Part shown: piece by piece, positions 1 through 7,375 of the stretch | Layout: each line of letters begins with the position of its first letter | Numbering within the stretch: position 1 is the first letter of the stretch | DNA from: ZC4RG30 sp039800965 | GTDB taxonomy: Bacteria > Pseudomonadota > Gammaproteobacteria > Steroidobacterales > Steroidobacteraceae | DNA: 11,663 nucleotides | Reading direction: 5' to 3' | NCBI GenBank assembly: GCA_039800965.1 | Contig: JBDLPS010000074.1 | Span: 1 to 11,663 of the forward strand | Position numbers and translations under genes: made by a program | The notes under the pieces: model-generated | Database searches by the model: none | The model's input: the letters and a program-made list of their open reading frames with translations, nothing else | What the model was told of the DNA's origin: nothing

Positions 1-710
1 ACGAGCGTGTAGTCGATATGCAGCGTCATGCCCTTGTCTCGCAGCGTGATGCGTTCGAACATCTCGAACTCATCGCTGATCGGGATACCTGAATCGATGT
101 AGTGCTCGTTGGTCTCGAAATACTTCGTGTGCACGACCAACGCATCGCCTTCCCAGTGGCCGATCGACTCGCCGTTGTAGGTCGGGACGGAATAATCCGG
201 GTCGGAATGCTTGCGCCCGTCCAGGTAGATGAAGCGCATGCTGTTCGTGAAGGCGAAGAGCATGTAGATGATCGTTGGCTTCTGGATCATGCTCGTCGGC
301 CAGACGCGCGTCATGATCATCGGCATTCCGATCGGATAGCATTGCCCGCTCGCATCGCGGTACGGGACGCCCTTCTTGCGGGCCTCCTCGGACTCACGCA
401 ACGCGGTCTGCCCCGCCTCGTAGAACTCAGGATATGGCGGACCGAAGCGGAAATCGGCAAATGAGCGGCGCAGGTCCACGAACCACGTGCCGGTCAGGTC
501 GAAAGGCGGCTTGGGCCGCTTCTTCGCCAGGTTTTCCGGAGCGAGCGCACCGAGGTAGCCCTTGTGCTTGTGGGCGAGCTCGTCCATCCGCTCCTGCGTG
601 AGCCCGCCACCCGGCGAACGACCTGCCTGCGCACGGACATCCTGCGCGGCAAGCAAGGCAGCACAGGAGAGGAAAGACAGCGACAACAATGCGCGAACGC
701 TCGCTTTCAT
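1..710 (-). CDS. Uncharacterised exported protein, 3' end outside window
   Basis: The reading frame starts at the ATG at 710 and stays open to the left edge, giving the first 236 residues. The N-terminus (MKASVRALLSLSFLSCAALL) is a Sec signal peptide, with likely cleavage after AQA near residue 29. The mature part has motifs FDLTGTWF, a central hydrophobic segment around PTIIYMLFAF, and SIGHWEGDALVVHTKYF followed by a conserved-looking EMFERI block. I recognise this pattern (a GxWxGDxLVV element after a short residue-hydrophobic array) from a widespread family of secreted proteins of unknown function in Proteobacteria and Acidobacteria; no activity is established that I know of. A purine-rich GAAGGGG lies about 9 bases before the start. 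It sits 38 bases downstream of the esterase stop, so the two are probably co-transcribed. The C-terminus is missing, so full length and any extra domain are unknown. Confidence 0.8.
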   Translation of the reverse strand, partial: MKASVRALLSLSFLSCAALLAAQDVRAQAGRSPGGGLTQERMDELAHKHKGYLGALAPENLAKKRPKPPFDLTGTWFVDLRRSFADFRFGPPYPEFYEAGQTALRESEEARKKGVPYRDASGQCYPIGMPMIMTRVWPTSMIQKPTIIYMLFAFTNSMRFIYLDGRKHSDPDYSVPTYNGESIGHWEGDALVVHTKYFETNEHYIDSGIPISDEFEMFERITLRDKGMTLHIDYTL

Positions 711-748
711 GTTCGTAAACCCCTTCGATACTTCGATGCGACGCCGTC

Positions 749-1684
749 TCAGCGCGGCGTTTCGCGGATGAACTGCAACACCGGCGCAGACAGGGATTCG
801 TCCTCCGTGCCCACGGCGTAGGTTTCGGATATATGTGAATGCGCCGGCAAGCGCAACGACTGCGTCGGCGCGCCGGCGGCGGCACGGGCCTTGATCAGGG
901 CCTCACAGTCCGCCAGGAAGCTTTCGGGGTCGAGCTCCGCGCAAGTGACGAGCAGCGGAACAGGCGAAACGCCGAGCAAAGGCAGCGACTCGCGCTCCGC
1001 GTAGCGCGAGACGTCCTCGCCGTAGTAATCCTTCCACGCGGACACGGTCTGGCCCAGCGTGTAGATTCCGGATGTCAGCACGGCTCCGGCGATGCCGGGC
1101 TTCTTGGTTCGCACGATGTAGTCCGCCACGTGCGCGCCACCCGCCGAATGTCCCCACAGGTAGATCTTCGACGGATCGCCGCCGAACTGCGCCGCATGGG
1201 CACGGACCCAGGCCACGACGCGGGTGAGATCCTCCACGCCGGCCGGGTAGCCGAACTGGGGCGCGAGGCGGTAATTGACCGTGATGCCCACCGCATCGTT
1301 CGCGGCTGCCCAGAGACCGATATTGTCGTAGAAGGGGGCGCCGGCGGCGCGCTTCGCACCACGACTGAAGCCGCCACCATGCACGAATACGACGACCGGA
1401 CGCCCCTTGCCCCTGGCGGGTGGCGCAAAGACATCAAGCCGATGCCGTTCGTGCGGCCCGTAGACGAGATCGCGCGCCAGATTCACGCCCTGGTAGGGCT
1501 CCTGCGGCAACAGCGGCGCATAAAGGAGCCCGGTGCGCGCACCATCGATCTTCGCTCCGATATCGCGCAGTGTAGCCGCCACCTGCAGCGGCATGCCCTT
1601 GGGCACGACCGGTGTCGCTGCAACCACAGCCGTCGATGCGGAAGCGAAGAGCGCGGCAAGCGCGCCGGCGAGCAATCTGCGCAT
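749..1684 (-). CDS. Exported alpha/beta-hydrolase, esterase/lipase (HSL-like family)
   Basis: A 311-residue carboxylic-ester hydrolase of the Aes/hormone-sensitive-lipase type. Residues 1-22 form a Sec signal (MRRLLAGALAALFASASTAVVA), so it should act in the periplasm or outside the cell. The oxyanion-hole motif HGGGF is at 102-106 and the nucleophile elbow GHSAGG at 178-183 (Ser180). The acid is probably Asp252 (AELDPESF), and the base is His282 or His284 in HSHIS. NYRLAP at 137-142 is also typical of the family. The ATG at 1684 follows a GGGGGAA stretch by about 5 bases. The substrate cannot be read from sequence; a short-chain ester or a deacetylase/feruloyl-type substrate are both possible, and kynurenine formamidase-like enzymes share the motifs. 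It is followed after 38 bases by the exported protein of unknown function, and is divergent from the VOC gene with 75 bases between the starts. Confidence 0.92.
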   Translation of the reverse strand: MRRLLAGALAALFASASTAVVAATPVVPKGMPLQVAATLRDIGAKIDGARTGLLYAPLLPQEPYQGVNLARDLVYGPHERHRLDVFAPPARGKGRPVVVFVHGGGFSRGAKRAAGAPFYDNIGLWAAANDAVGITVNYRLAPQFGYPAGVEDLTRVVAWVRAHAAQFGGDPSKIYLWGHSAGGAHVADYIVRTKKPGIAGAVLTSGIYTLGQTVSAWKDYYGEDVSRYAERESLPLLGVSPVPLLVTCAELDPESFLADCEALIKARAAAGAPTQSLRLPAHSHISETYAVGTEDESLSAPVLQFIRETPR

Positions 1685-1759
1685 GGAGTTCCCCCGGAGT
1701 GCCGCGGGTCGCGCTGCAGCGGCAGCACCCCACGCGTGTCATTGCGGCATTATGCACGC

Positions 1760-2167
1760 ATGAGCCTGACGAAACTCGAGCACTACCTGGTGATGACCCA
1801 CGACCTCGCGGCCACGCGCCGCTTCTATGTCGAGGGACTGGGCTTCGCCGAGGGCTTTCGACCGGATCTCGGGTTCCCCGGCCACTGGCTTTACCTGGGG
1901 GGAACGCCGTGCATCCATATCGCGGAATGGAAAACGTACACCGCTCACAGCCATCGACTCGGCCTGCCCGTCACGATTCCGGCAGCCGGAACGGGCTCGC
2001 TGGACCATCTGGCCTTTCACGCCAGCGACTACGAAGGATTCGTGTCGCACCTCGAGGCCGCGGGCATCGCCATGCACCGGCACGACGCCCCGGCAGCCGG
2101 ACTGCGGCAGGTGTTCGTCTTCGATCCGAACGGCGTGAAACTCGAAATCAACTTCTTCTCGAACTGA
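1760..2167 (+). CDS. VOC family (glyoxalase/dioxygenase-fold) protein
   Basis: A 135-residue single-domain vicinal-oxygen-chelate protein built from two beta-alpha-beta-beta-beta modules. The first starts at LEHYLVMTHDLAATRRFYVE and the second at LDHLAFHASDYEGFVSHLE. The metal-ligand positions are filled: His8, His53 (CIHIAEW), His83 and Glu129 (VKLEINFF), with the usual FDPNGVKLE ending. This set fits glyoxalase I, fosfomycin-resistance or dioxygenase-like members, and the subtype cannot be decided. The ATG at 1760 was chosen because homology begins right there; the open frame continues far upstream, but that part is only the antisense shadow of the esterase. No Shine-Dalgarno sequence precedes the start. 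It is a lone plus-strand gene between two minus-strand units. Confidence 0.9.
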   Translation: MSLTKLEHYLVMTHDLAATRRFYVEGLGFAEGFRPDLGFPGHWLYLGGTPCIHIAEWKTYTAHSHRLGLPVTIPAAGTGSLDHLAFHASDYEGFVSHLEAAGIAMHRHDAPAAGLRQVFVFDPNGVKLEINFFSN

Positions 2168-2184
2168 CGGCCCTTACCGGGCTG
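2168..2184. terminator. Weak hairpin between convergent genes
   Basis: In the 21 bases between the VOC stop and the ankyrin-gene stop, the sequence can fold as a 6-pair stem (one G-U pair) around a 5-base loop, CGGCCC-TTACC-GGGCTG. There is no T-tract on either side, so intrinsic termination is doubtful. The position between two convergent ends is the main reason to list it. Confidence 0.25.
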
Positions 2185-2188
2185 CCCG

Positions 2189-3598
2189 CTAACGCTTCGC
2201 CATCAACTCCTTCAGCAGGGCCGCCGTCTCCGGATGCGGCTCCGCCAGGGCGACACCCACACGACCGGTGACGCCAGCCTTGCCGAGCGCGACGTCCAGC
2301 GCCGTCGATCCGCCTCGATCCTTCAGATCGAGCTTCGCGCCACTTGAGGCAAGGAACTTCACGAAGTCGCTCCAACCCCAGAGGGCGGCGCCGTGCAATG
2401 CGGTCTGCCCGTTGTCACGCGCGGCATCGACGTTCGCCCCGGCCGCCATCAGCAGACGACCGGCCTCGATGCACCGCGCCTCGTTGCGGAAGCGGGCACG
2501 GATGTCGATGGTCGTCGACCCAATCCCGGCAGCCGCCATGAGCGGGGTGATCCCCAGGGAGTTGGGCAGATCCGGCAGCGCCTTGTATTTGAGCAACAGC
2601 GCGATCGACTCGGTATCGCCCGCCTTGGCCGCACGGATCAAGGGGGTGGTCCCCACGGTCAGCATGGAATCGCCACCGCGGTCCTGCCCGAGCGAACGGT
2701 AAGGCGGGAACAGCTTCAGCTGCATGTTCGGGTTGGCGCCTTTAGAGAGCAGCATTTCCGTCACTTGCAGGGCGGTCACCACGTCGGACGAAGGACGGTC
2801 GGGGCGTCCTCCGCGCGGCGTCGTGTTGTAATCCACAGCGGAATACAAGGGCGCGCGCCCCCAGGTATCCCAGCGATTGACGTCGGCACCGGCCTTGATG
2901 AGGTAGGCCGCCGTGTCGAAGCGGGCGTTCAGCACGGCCAGCAAGAGGGGCGTTATGCCGTCCGGATCCGGAAGGTTGATGTCCGCCCTGCCCTCGACCA
3001 GCGCCTGCGCACAGGCCGCGCAACCCTCGCGGGCCGCAAGCAGCAAGGCGGTGAAACCACCTGGCGGCCGCCCCTGCGCCCGCGGTTCGGCGGTAACGCG
3101 ACGCGGCCATTCCCGCACCGTCGACCGGGCATCCACCCGGGCGCCGTGCCGGACGAGAAACCGAACCATCGTCGGCTGACCCTGGGCTGCAGCCCACATC
3201 AACGCGGTCTGCCCGCGCCGCCTCTCCACCGCGTTGACATCGGCGCCGGCCTTCAGCAGCAACTCCGCCGCTGCGACGCTGCCGTTCCGTGCGACGGTCA
3301 TGAGTGCGGTCTGCCCTGTCGGGTTTGCGGATTCGACGTCTGCACCCGCCTTCAGCAGTGCACGGATGATCTCCGGGTCCCCGCGCTCCGCGGCCTCCGA
3401 CATCGGCGTCGCGCCATAGTCGTTCACCGCGCGCACATCCGCCCCGGCCTTCAGCAAGGCCTTCACCTGCGACAGATCACCGTCATGGGCCGCCCAATGC
3501 AAAGCGGTCGTGCCATCCGCGGATGGCTCTGCGGCCTGTGCCGCCATCATCGACGTGCAGAGCAGCACGGTGGCCATGATCGAGAAATTTCGGCCCAC
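2189..3598 (-). CDS. Exported ankyrin-repeat protein
   Basis: A 469-residue protein made almost wholly of ankyrin repeats, which are protein-binding alpha-solenoid units. I count about eleven. Clear ones start at TTALHWAAHDGD, ATPMSEAAERGD, QTALMTVARNGS and QTALMWAAAQGQ; then, after a linker at about 157-180, come FTALLLAAREGC, ITPLLLAVLNAR, a stretched one at APLYSAVDYN, TTPLIRAAKAGD, ITPLMAAAGIGS, QTALHGAALWGW and a terminal STALDVALGKAG. Residues 1-22 are a short Sec signal (SIMATVLLCTSMMAAQA, cleavage before AEPS), so it should be periplasmic. I chose the GTG at 3598 because GGAG lies 7 bases before it; an ATG at 3577 has no such site and would leave a signal without a positive charge. 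The start is one base past the DUF1552 stop (TGACGTG), implying translational coupling. It is the last gene of the operon. Partner unknown; the neighbouring DUF1592/DUF1552 proteins are natural candidates. Confidence 0.9.
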   Translation of the reverse strand: MGRNFSIMATVLLCTSMMAAQAAEPSADGTTALHWAAHDGDLSQVKALLKAGADVRAVNDYGATPMSEAAERGDPEIIRALLKAGADVESANPTGQTALMTVARNGSVAAAELLLKAGADVNAVERRRGQTALMWAAAQGQPTMVRFLVRHGARVDARSTVREWPRRVTAEPRAQGRPPGGFTALLLAAREGCAACAQALVEGRADINLPDPDGITPLLLAVLNARFDTAAYLIKAGADVNRWDTWGRAPLYSAVDYNTTPRGGRPDRPSSDVVTALQVTEMLLSKGANPNMQLKLFPPYRSLGQDRGGDSMLTVGTTPLIRAAKAGDTESIALLLKYKALPDLPNSLGITPLMAAAGIGSTTIDIRARFRNEARCIEAGRLLMAAGANVDAARDNGQTALHGAALWGWSDFVKFLASSGAKLDLKDRGGSTALDVALGKAGVTGRVGVALAEPHPETAALLKELMAKR

Positions 3599-3599
3599 G

Positions 3600-4919
3600 T
3601 CAGATCTCCGTGAACTTCGTCGTGCTGTCGCCGAGCTTCTCGATCGGCACGCCATTCTTCGCCAGCAGCGTCAGGTGCAGGTTGGAAAGCGGCGTCTTGT
3701 CCGCGTAACGCAGGTGCTGGTTGCCTTTCAACGTGCCCGCCCCACCACCCACCACTGCAGTTGGCAACGGGAAATGGTTGTGCACGTTGCTGTCGCTCAT
3801 GTTGCTGCCATAGACGACGGTGGAGTTGTCGAGCATCGACCCTTCGCCGTCCGGCAGGTCCTGCAGCTTCTTGACGAATCGCGCGAAGACCTGGGTGTGG
3901 TAGGTCTGCAGCTTCGCCAGCCGCTCAAGCTTCTGCGGGCTGTTTGCATGGTGCGAGAGCGGATGGAACGCATCGGATATGCCGATGAAGTTGTAAGGCT
4001 GGTTGCTGACCTCCGCGGCCATCATGAAGGTCGCCACGCGCGTCAGATTGCCCTGGAAGGACAATGTGATCAGATCGAACATCAGCTTCAGGTGTTCATC
4101 GAAATTGCTGGGGATGCCGGACGGGGCATCCGGCAACTCGAGTTTCGTCGTATCCCGCTTCGACAACTGCTGCACGCGCCGTTCGATCTCACGGACAGTC
4201 TCGAGGTAGTCCCCGAGCACGGCCTGGTCGCGCGCACCCAGCGTGCGCTTGAGATCATCGGCATCGCGGAGCACGAGATCGAGTACGCTGCGATCCTCGC
4301 GGGCGAGCAGCACGCGCTCTTCCGCCGTATCCCCCTGACCGAACAGCTGCTGGAACAGCTTGCGCGGATTGTGTTCCATGGGCAGCGGCGTCGTCGGCGT
4401 ACGGAACGAGATCGTCTTGCCGTAGCTGCATCCGTAATTGCGGTCGCAGGAACCCTCGCCGCCCCGCTCCTCCGTCGCCACCTCAAGCGAAGGCAGGGGG
4501 GTATCCATGCTGATGTGCTTCGCGGCGATCTGGTCGGCGGTGATGCCACCGTAGGGATCGTGGCTGATGCGCGGCTCGACGCAACTGAGCCAGGTGCCAG
4601 GCGTGATGGCGTGAACCGGTGCCGCGATCGCAGACTTGTTCTCGAGGCCGCTGATTACCGTCAGCTGCCTCTGGAACGGCTTCAGCGGCGCCAGGATCTG
4701 TGGCAGGTCGAAATCGCCACCGACCTTCGTCGGCGTCCATTTATCCATGACAGCGCCGTGAGGGAAGTACACGTAGACCATGCGCGGCTTCGCCGCGGCA
4801 GCTGTCCTGGACAGGGCGGTATGCGCCGGGACCATGGCATCCAGCAGGGGCAGCGCAAGGCCGACGCCGGCGCCGCGCAGCACCGTTCGGCGCGTGAGGT
4901 GTTTCTTGGTGATGAACAT
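3600..4919 (-). CDS. DUF1552 (HxxSHH motif) protein with Tat signal
   Basis: A 439-residue member of the DUF1552 family, whose name-giving motif HxxSHH is present as HPLSHH at 319-324. A second conserved block, VVYGSNMSDSNVHNHFPLP at 368-386, is followed by the glycine-rich GGGAGTLKGNQHLRY. The N-terminus has a twin-arginine signal, TRRTVLRGAGVGLALPLLDA (9-28), which points to folded export through Tat and possibly to a cofactor or metal. The family has no established reaction; resemblance of the C-terminal blocks to alkaline-phosphatase/DUF1501-type proteins is my impression only. The ATG at 4919 follows GAGGAA by 6 bases. It starts 29 bases after the DUF1592 stop; DUF1592-type and DUF1552 genes are a recurrent pair in genomes, so the two products probably work together in the periplasm. 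Confidence 0.92.
   Translation of the reverse strand: MFITKKHLTRRTVLRGAGVGLALPLLDAMVPAHTALSRTAAAAKPRMVYVYFPHGAVMDKWTPTKVGGDFDLPQILAPLKPFQRQLTVISGLENKSAIAAPVHAITPGTWLSCVEPRISHDPYGGITADQIAAKHISMDTPLPSLEVATEERGGEGSCDRNYGCSYGKTISFRTPTTPLPMEHNPRKLFQQLFGQGDTAEERVLLAREDRSVLDLVLRDADDLKRTLGARDQAVLGDYLETVREIERRVQQLSKRDTTKLELPDAPSGIPSNFDEHLKLMFDLITLSFQGNLTRVATFMMAAEVSNQPYNFIGISDAFHPLSHHANSPQKLERLAKLQTYHTQVFARFVKKLQDLPDGEGSMLDNSTVVYGSNMSDSNVHNHFPLPTAVVGGGAGTLKGNQHLRYADKTPLSNLHLTLLAKNGVPIEKLGDSTTKFTEI
3606..3609 (-). promoter_or_regulatory. Ribosome binding site deciding the ankyrin GTG start
   Basis: GGAG on the minus strand lies inside the last sense codons of the DUF1552 gene, 7 bases before the GTG at 3598. 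The TGA of DUF1552 lies between this site and the GTG, so ribosomes finishing DUF1552 are placed to restart here. Confidence 0.6.
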
Positions 4920-4948
4920 ATCGCGTTCCTCGGGCCTGGCCGTGGGAA

Positions 4949-7375
4949 TTACTGTCGTTGCGCAGTGCGTACCGCGGAAGCCGTCTTGCCGTCCGGCACG
5001 CGATCCATGCGGAATGCGGGGCTGTTGACGACCGCCAGCACCAACGTGGAGAAGCGGTAATTGTCAGCGGCAGCGTCGCGGACGATCGCCCGCAGCGTCG
5101 GCATGTCGAAGTACTGCACGGACCTGCCCAGTGCGAAGGTCATGAGATTTTCGGTGAAAGTCGACACGAACTGCGTCGGCCGGGATGCCATCGCCTCGCG
5201 CAGGCCGTCCACCCCCTTCACCTGCGTGCCATCCGCCAACTGGCCGCTGGAGTCGATCGGCGTGCCGGCATCGATGTCTTTCGTGCGCCACTGCCCGACG
5301 GCATTGTAGTTCTCGAGCGCGATGCCAATCGGATCGATGACGCCGTGACACGAGGCGCAGGATTTGGCAGTGCGGTGCTTTTCCATGCGCGAACGCACGG
5401 TGAACTGCTCGCCACCTTCCTGGCTTTCCGGAAAAGGCGAGACGCCGGGCGGCGGCGCCGTCGGCGGCGTGCCCATCAGGTGTTCCATCACGTAAGCACC
5501 ACGCAGCACCGGCGTCGTGCGATTGGCGTATGAGGTGCCAAGCAGGAACGCGCCCTTGCCGAGAAGCCCGCGCCGCCAGGTTTCCTGGAATTCGACCCGC
5601 CGGTACTGGCTGCCGCGCACGTTCCGCAATCCGTAGTGCAGCGCCAGGCGTTCGTTCACGTAGCTGTGGTTCGCGGTCAACAGATCGACGACGCTGCGAT
5701 CGGCCTCGAAGATGCTGCCGACGAACAACTCCATTTCCTTCTGGAAGGCCTGCACGAGATCATCGGAAAAATCCGGGAACAGGTTCTGGTCGGGATTGAT
5801 GATTTCGGTGCCACGCACGTTCAGCCACTGGAAGGCGAAGTTGGTGACCAGCGTGTGGGCACGTGGGTCCTTGAGCATGCGGCGGACCTGGGCCTCGTAG
5901 ACGACAGGATCCTGCAACTTTCCCGCCGCAGCCAGGACGATGAGCTCCTCATCCGGAGGCCCGCTCCAAAGGAAGAACGACAGTCGCGAAGCAAGATCTA
6001 GATCCTGGATGCGGAATACCTGGCCGGCCTGCGTCCCGGCTGGCGGCGTATGCGTTCGGAACAGGAATTTCGGACTCACCAGAATAGCCATGAGGCCTTT
6101 CTGGATCCCGGTTTCGAATCCGGCCTGACGACGTCCTTCTTCGAAGAAGGCCATCGCGCCAGCCAGCTCGGCGTCCTCGACCGGTCGCCTGAATGCCTTG
6201 CGCGCCACGGCGCCGAGGATGCGACGTGCGCAAGGCAACTCCTCGCCGGAGGCCGCCGGACGACAGATGAAGACGCGCCTGCGGCTCGGTGTATCGCTGA
6301 GCGCGGACCGGCTCAAGGGACCGCGGACCTCGACACCGCTGATTCGTGGTCCGCTGGACACCCCATTCACCGCCAGACCCACACCCTCCACCGGCACGAA
6401 ATCATGCAGCGGATCGTCAATTTCCGCTGACGATGTCTGGCGGAAGGCGATCCCGATGCGATGGCGCCCGGCCGGCACGTGCATCTTGATGTTGCGGAAA
6501 CGCTCGTTGATGGCGCCTACGCCTTCTGCCTGCTGAAGATCGACCGCATCGAGATCCTTGGAACCGCCGAGCTCGGCCTCGAACACACGCTTGCCATCGA
6601 CCGTGACCAGCAAGGTGTTGGGCTCCATGACACCCCACAGGTACCCGGCGCCGACAAGTCCATTGATGGTGACGTCGTAGTCGCCATCGACAGGGAAGTC
6701 GTGCTCGATAAGCATGCCGCCACGGGTACCGAGCGGCAGCCCTTCGATGTGCAGGTACTGCGAGGCCTGCCAGCTGCCCGGGTAGTTCGTGCTCTGCGTG
6801 CGGGCGTTGGGGTTGCCCACCGCCAGCACGCTGACCTGGCGGGCAGCATTGAGGTACTGGTCGAGGAAGGCAGGCGACACCTTCAGGACTTCAGCGGAAT
6901 TGTCGAAGCCGGAACTCTGGTCGTCGCGGGGCAGGAGGTTCGAGACATTGATCTCGAGGTCGAACATGTCCCGGATCGCGTTGGCGTATTCGGGCTTGTT
7001 GAGACGGTGCAGGCCGACCGTACCAGGATTCACCGTCGATCCGGCGCCGGCATCGAGCGTCGTCTCAAGCGCCTTGGCGAACGCATTGCGGGCGACTCCA
7101 TCCGGCTGCGGCTCACCCGGCGGGGGCATCATGTAGCCCCGCAGCTTGCGCACCGCCCGCTCCCAGACCTCCCCGTCCTTTGCCACGTCGTCGGGCGACA
7201 AGGTGTCGTAGGCCACGCCACCGGCCCAGTCGGTCGCGTTGTGGCAATTGCCACAGTACTTGTCCAGGAACCCCCAGTTCCGGTGCACATCCGACGCGCC
7301 CGGCGCCTCCGCAGCCACGGCCGCCAGCGGCAGCACGGCGAACAGGGCCGCGAGCATCCGCATCGATCGTTTCAT
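4949..7375 (-). CDS. DUF1592-family exported protein with two c-type haem sites
   Basis: An 808-residue multidomain protein of the DUF1587/1592/1588/1585/1595 group. A Sec signal (MKRSMRMLAALFAVLPLAAVAA) is followed by a cytochrome c-like segment with CGNCH at 41-45. A DUF1587-type block (LHRLNKPEYANAIRDMF) starts near 122. A beta-rich region at about 218-343 (DYDVTINGLVGAGY, VPAGRHRIGIAF) looks like a ligand-binding sandwich. Then come a DUF1595-like helical part near 380-438, DUF1592 near 454-583, DUF1588 near 601-700 with a second CASCH at 673-677 followed by GVIDPIGIALENYNAVG, and DUF1585 near 719-793. The two CxxCH sites imply covalent haem c and a periplasmic redox role; the substrate is unknown. 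The ATG at 7375 follows AGGAG by 8 bases and overlaps the preceding stop as ATGA; upstream in-frame starts would bury the signal peptide. It pairs with the downstream DUF1552 gene. Confidence 0.92.
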   Translation of the reverse strand: MKRSMRMLAALFAVLPLAAVAAEAPGASDVHRNWGFLDKYCGNCHNATDWAGGVAYDTLSPDDVAKDGEVWERAVRKLRGYMMPPPGEPQPDGVARNAFAKALETTLDAGAGSTVNPGTVGLHRLNKPEYANAIRDMFDLEINVSNLLPRDDQSSGFDNSAEVLKVSPAFLDQYLNAARQVSVLAVGNPNARTQSTNYPGSWQASQYLHIEGLPLGTRGGMLIEHDFPVDGDYDVTINGLVGAGYLWGVMEPNTLLVTVDGKRVFEAELGGSKDLDAVDLQQAEGVGAINERFRNIKMHVPAGRHRIGIAFRQTSSAEIDDPLHDFVPVEGVGLAVNGVSSGPRISGVEVRGPLSRSALSDTPSRRRVFICRPAASGEELPCARRILGAVARKAFRRPVEDAELAGAMAFFEEGRRQAGFETGIQKGLMAILVSPKFLFRTHTPPAGTQAGQVFRIQDLDLASRLSFFLWSGPPDEELIVLAAAGKLQDPVVYEAQVRRMLKDPRAHTLVTNFAFQWLNVRGTEIINPDQNLFPDFSDDLVQAFQKEMELFVGSIFEADRSVVDLLTANHSYVNERLALHYGLRNVRGSQYRRVEFQETWRRGLLGKGAFLLGTSYANRTTPVLRGAYVMEHLMGTPPTAPPPGVSPFPESQEGGEQFTVRSRMEKHRTAKSCASCHGVIDPIGIALENYNAVGQWRTKDIDAGTPIDSSGQLADGTQVKGVDGLREAMASRPTQFVSTFTENLMTFALGRSVQYFDMPTLRAIVRDAAADNYRFSTLVLAVVNSPAFRMDRVPDGKTASAVRTAQRQ

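Noticed and set aside
839..1759. Upstream in-frame extension of the VOC gene giving a 442-residue protein
   Set aside because: The added part is arginine-rich, shows no domain, and is antisense to a clear esterase; VOC homology begins exactly at the ATG at 1760.
3535..3598. Lipobox in the ankyrin protein signal (VLLC)
   Set aside because: The residue before Cys is Leu rather than Gly/Ala/Ser, and a good AQA cleavage site follows, so a standard Sec signal fits better.
2393..3613. Long plus-strand open frame over the ankyrin gene
   Set aside because: It is a shadow of a repetitive GC-rich gene; its own translation is low-complexity Arg/Gly/His-rich with no domain, while the minus strand gives perfect ankyrin repeats.
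3510..5060. 516-residue plus-strand open frame over the DUF1552 gene
   Set aside because: No recognisable domain and no ribosome site; the opposite strand carries the HxxSHH family protein.
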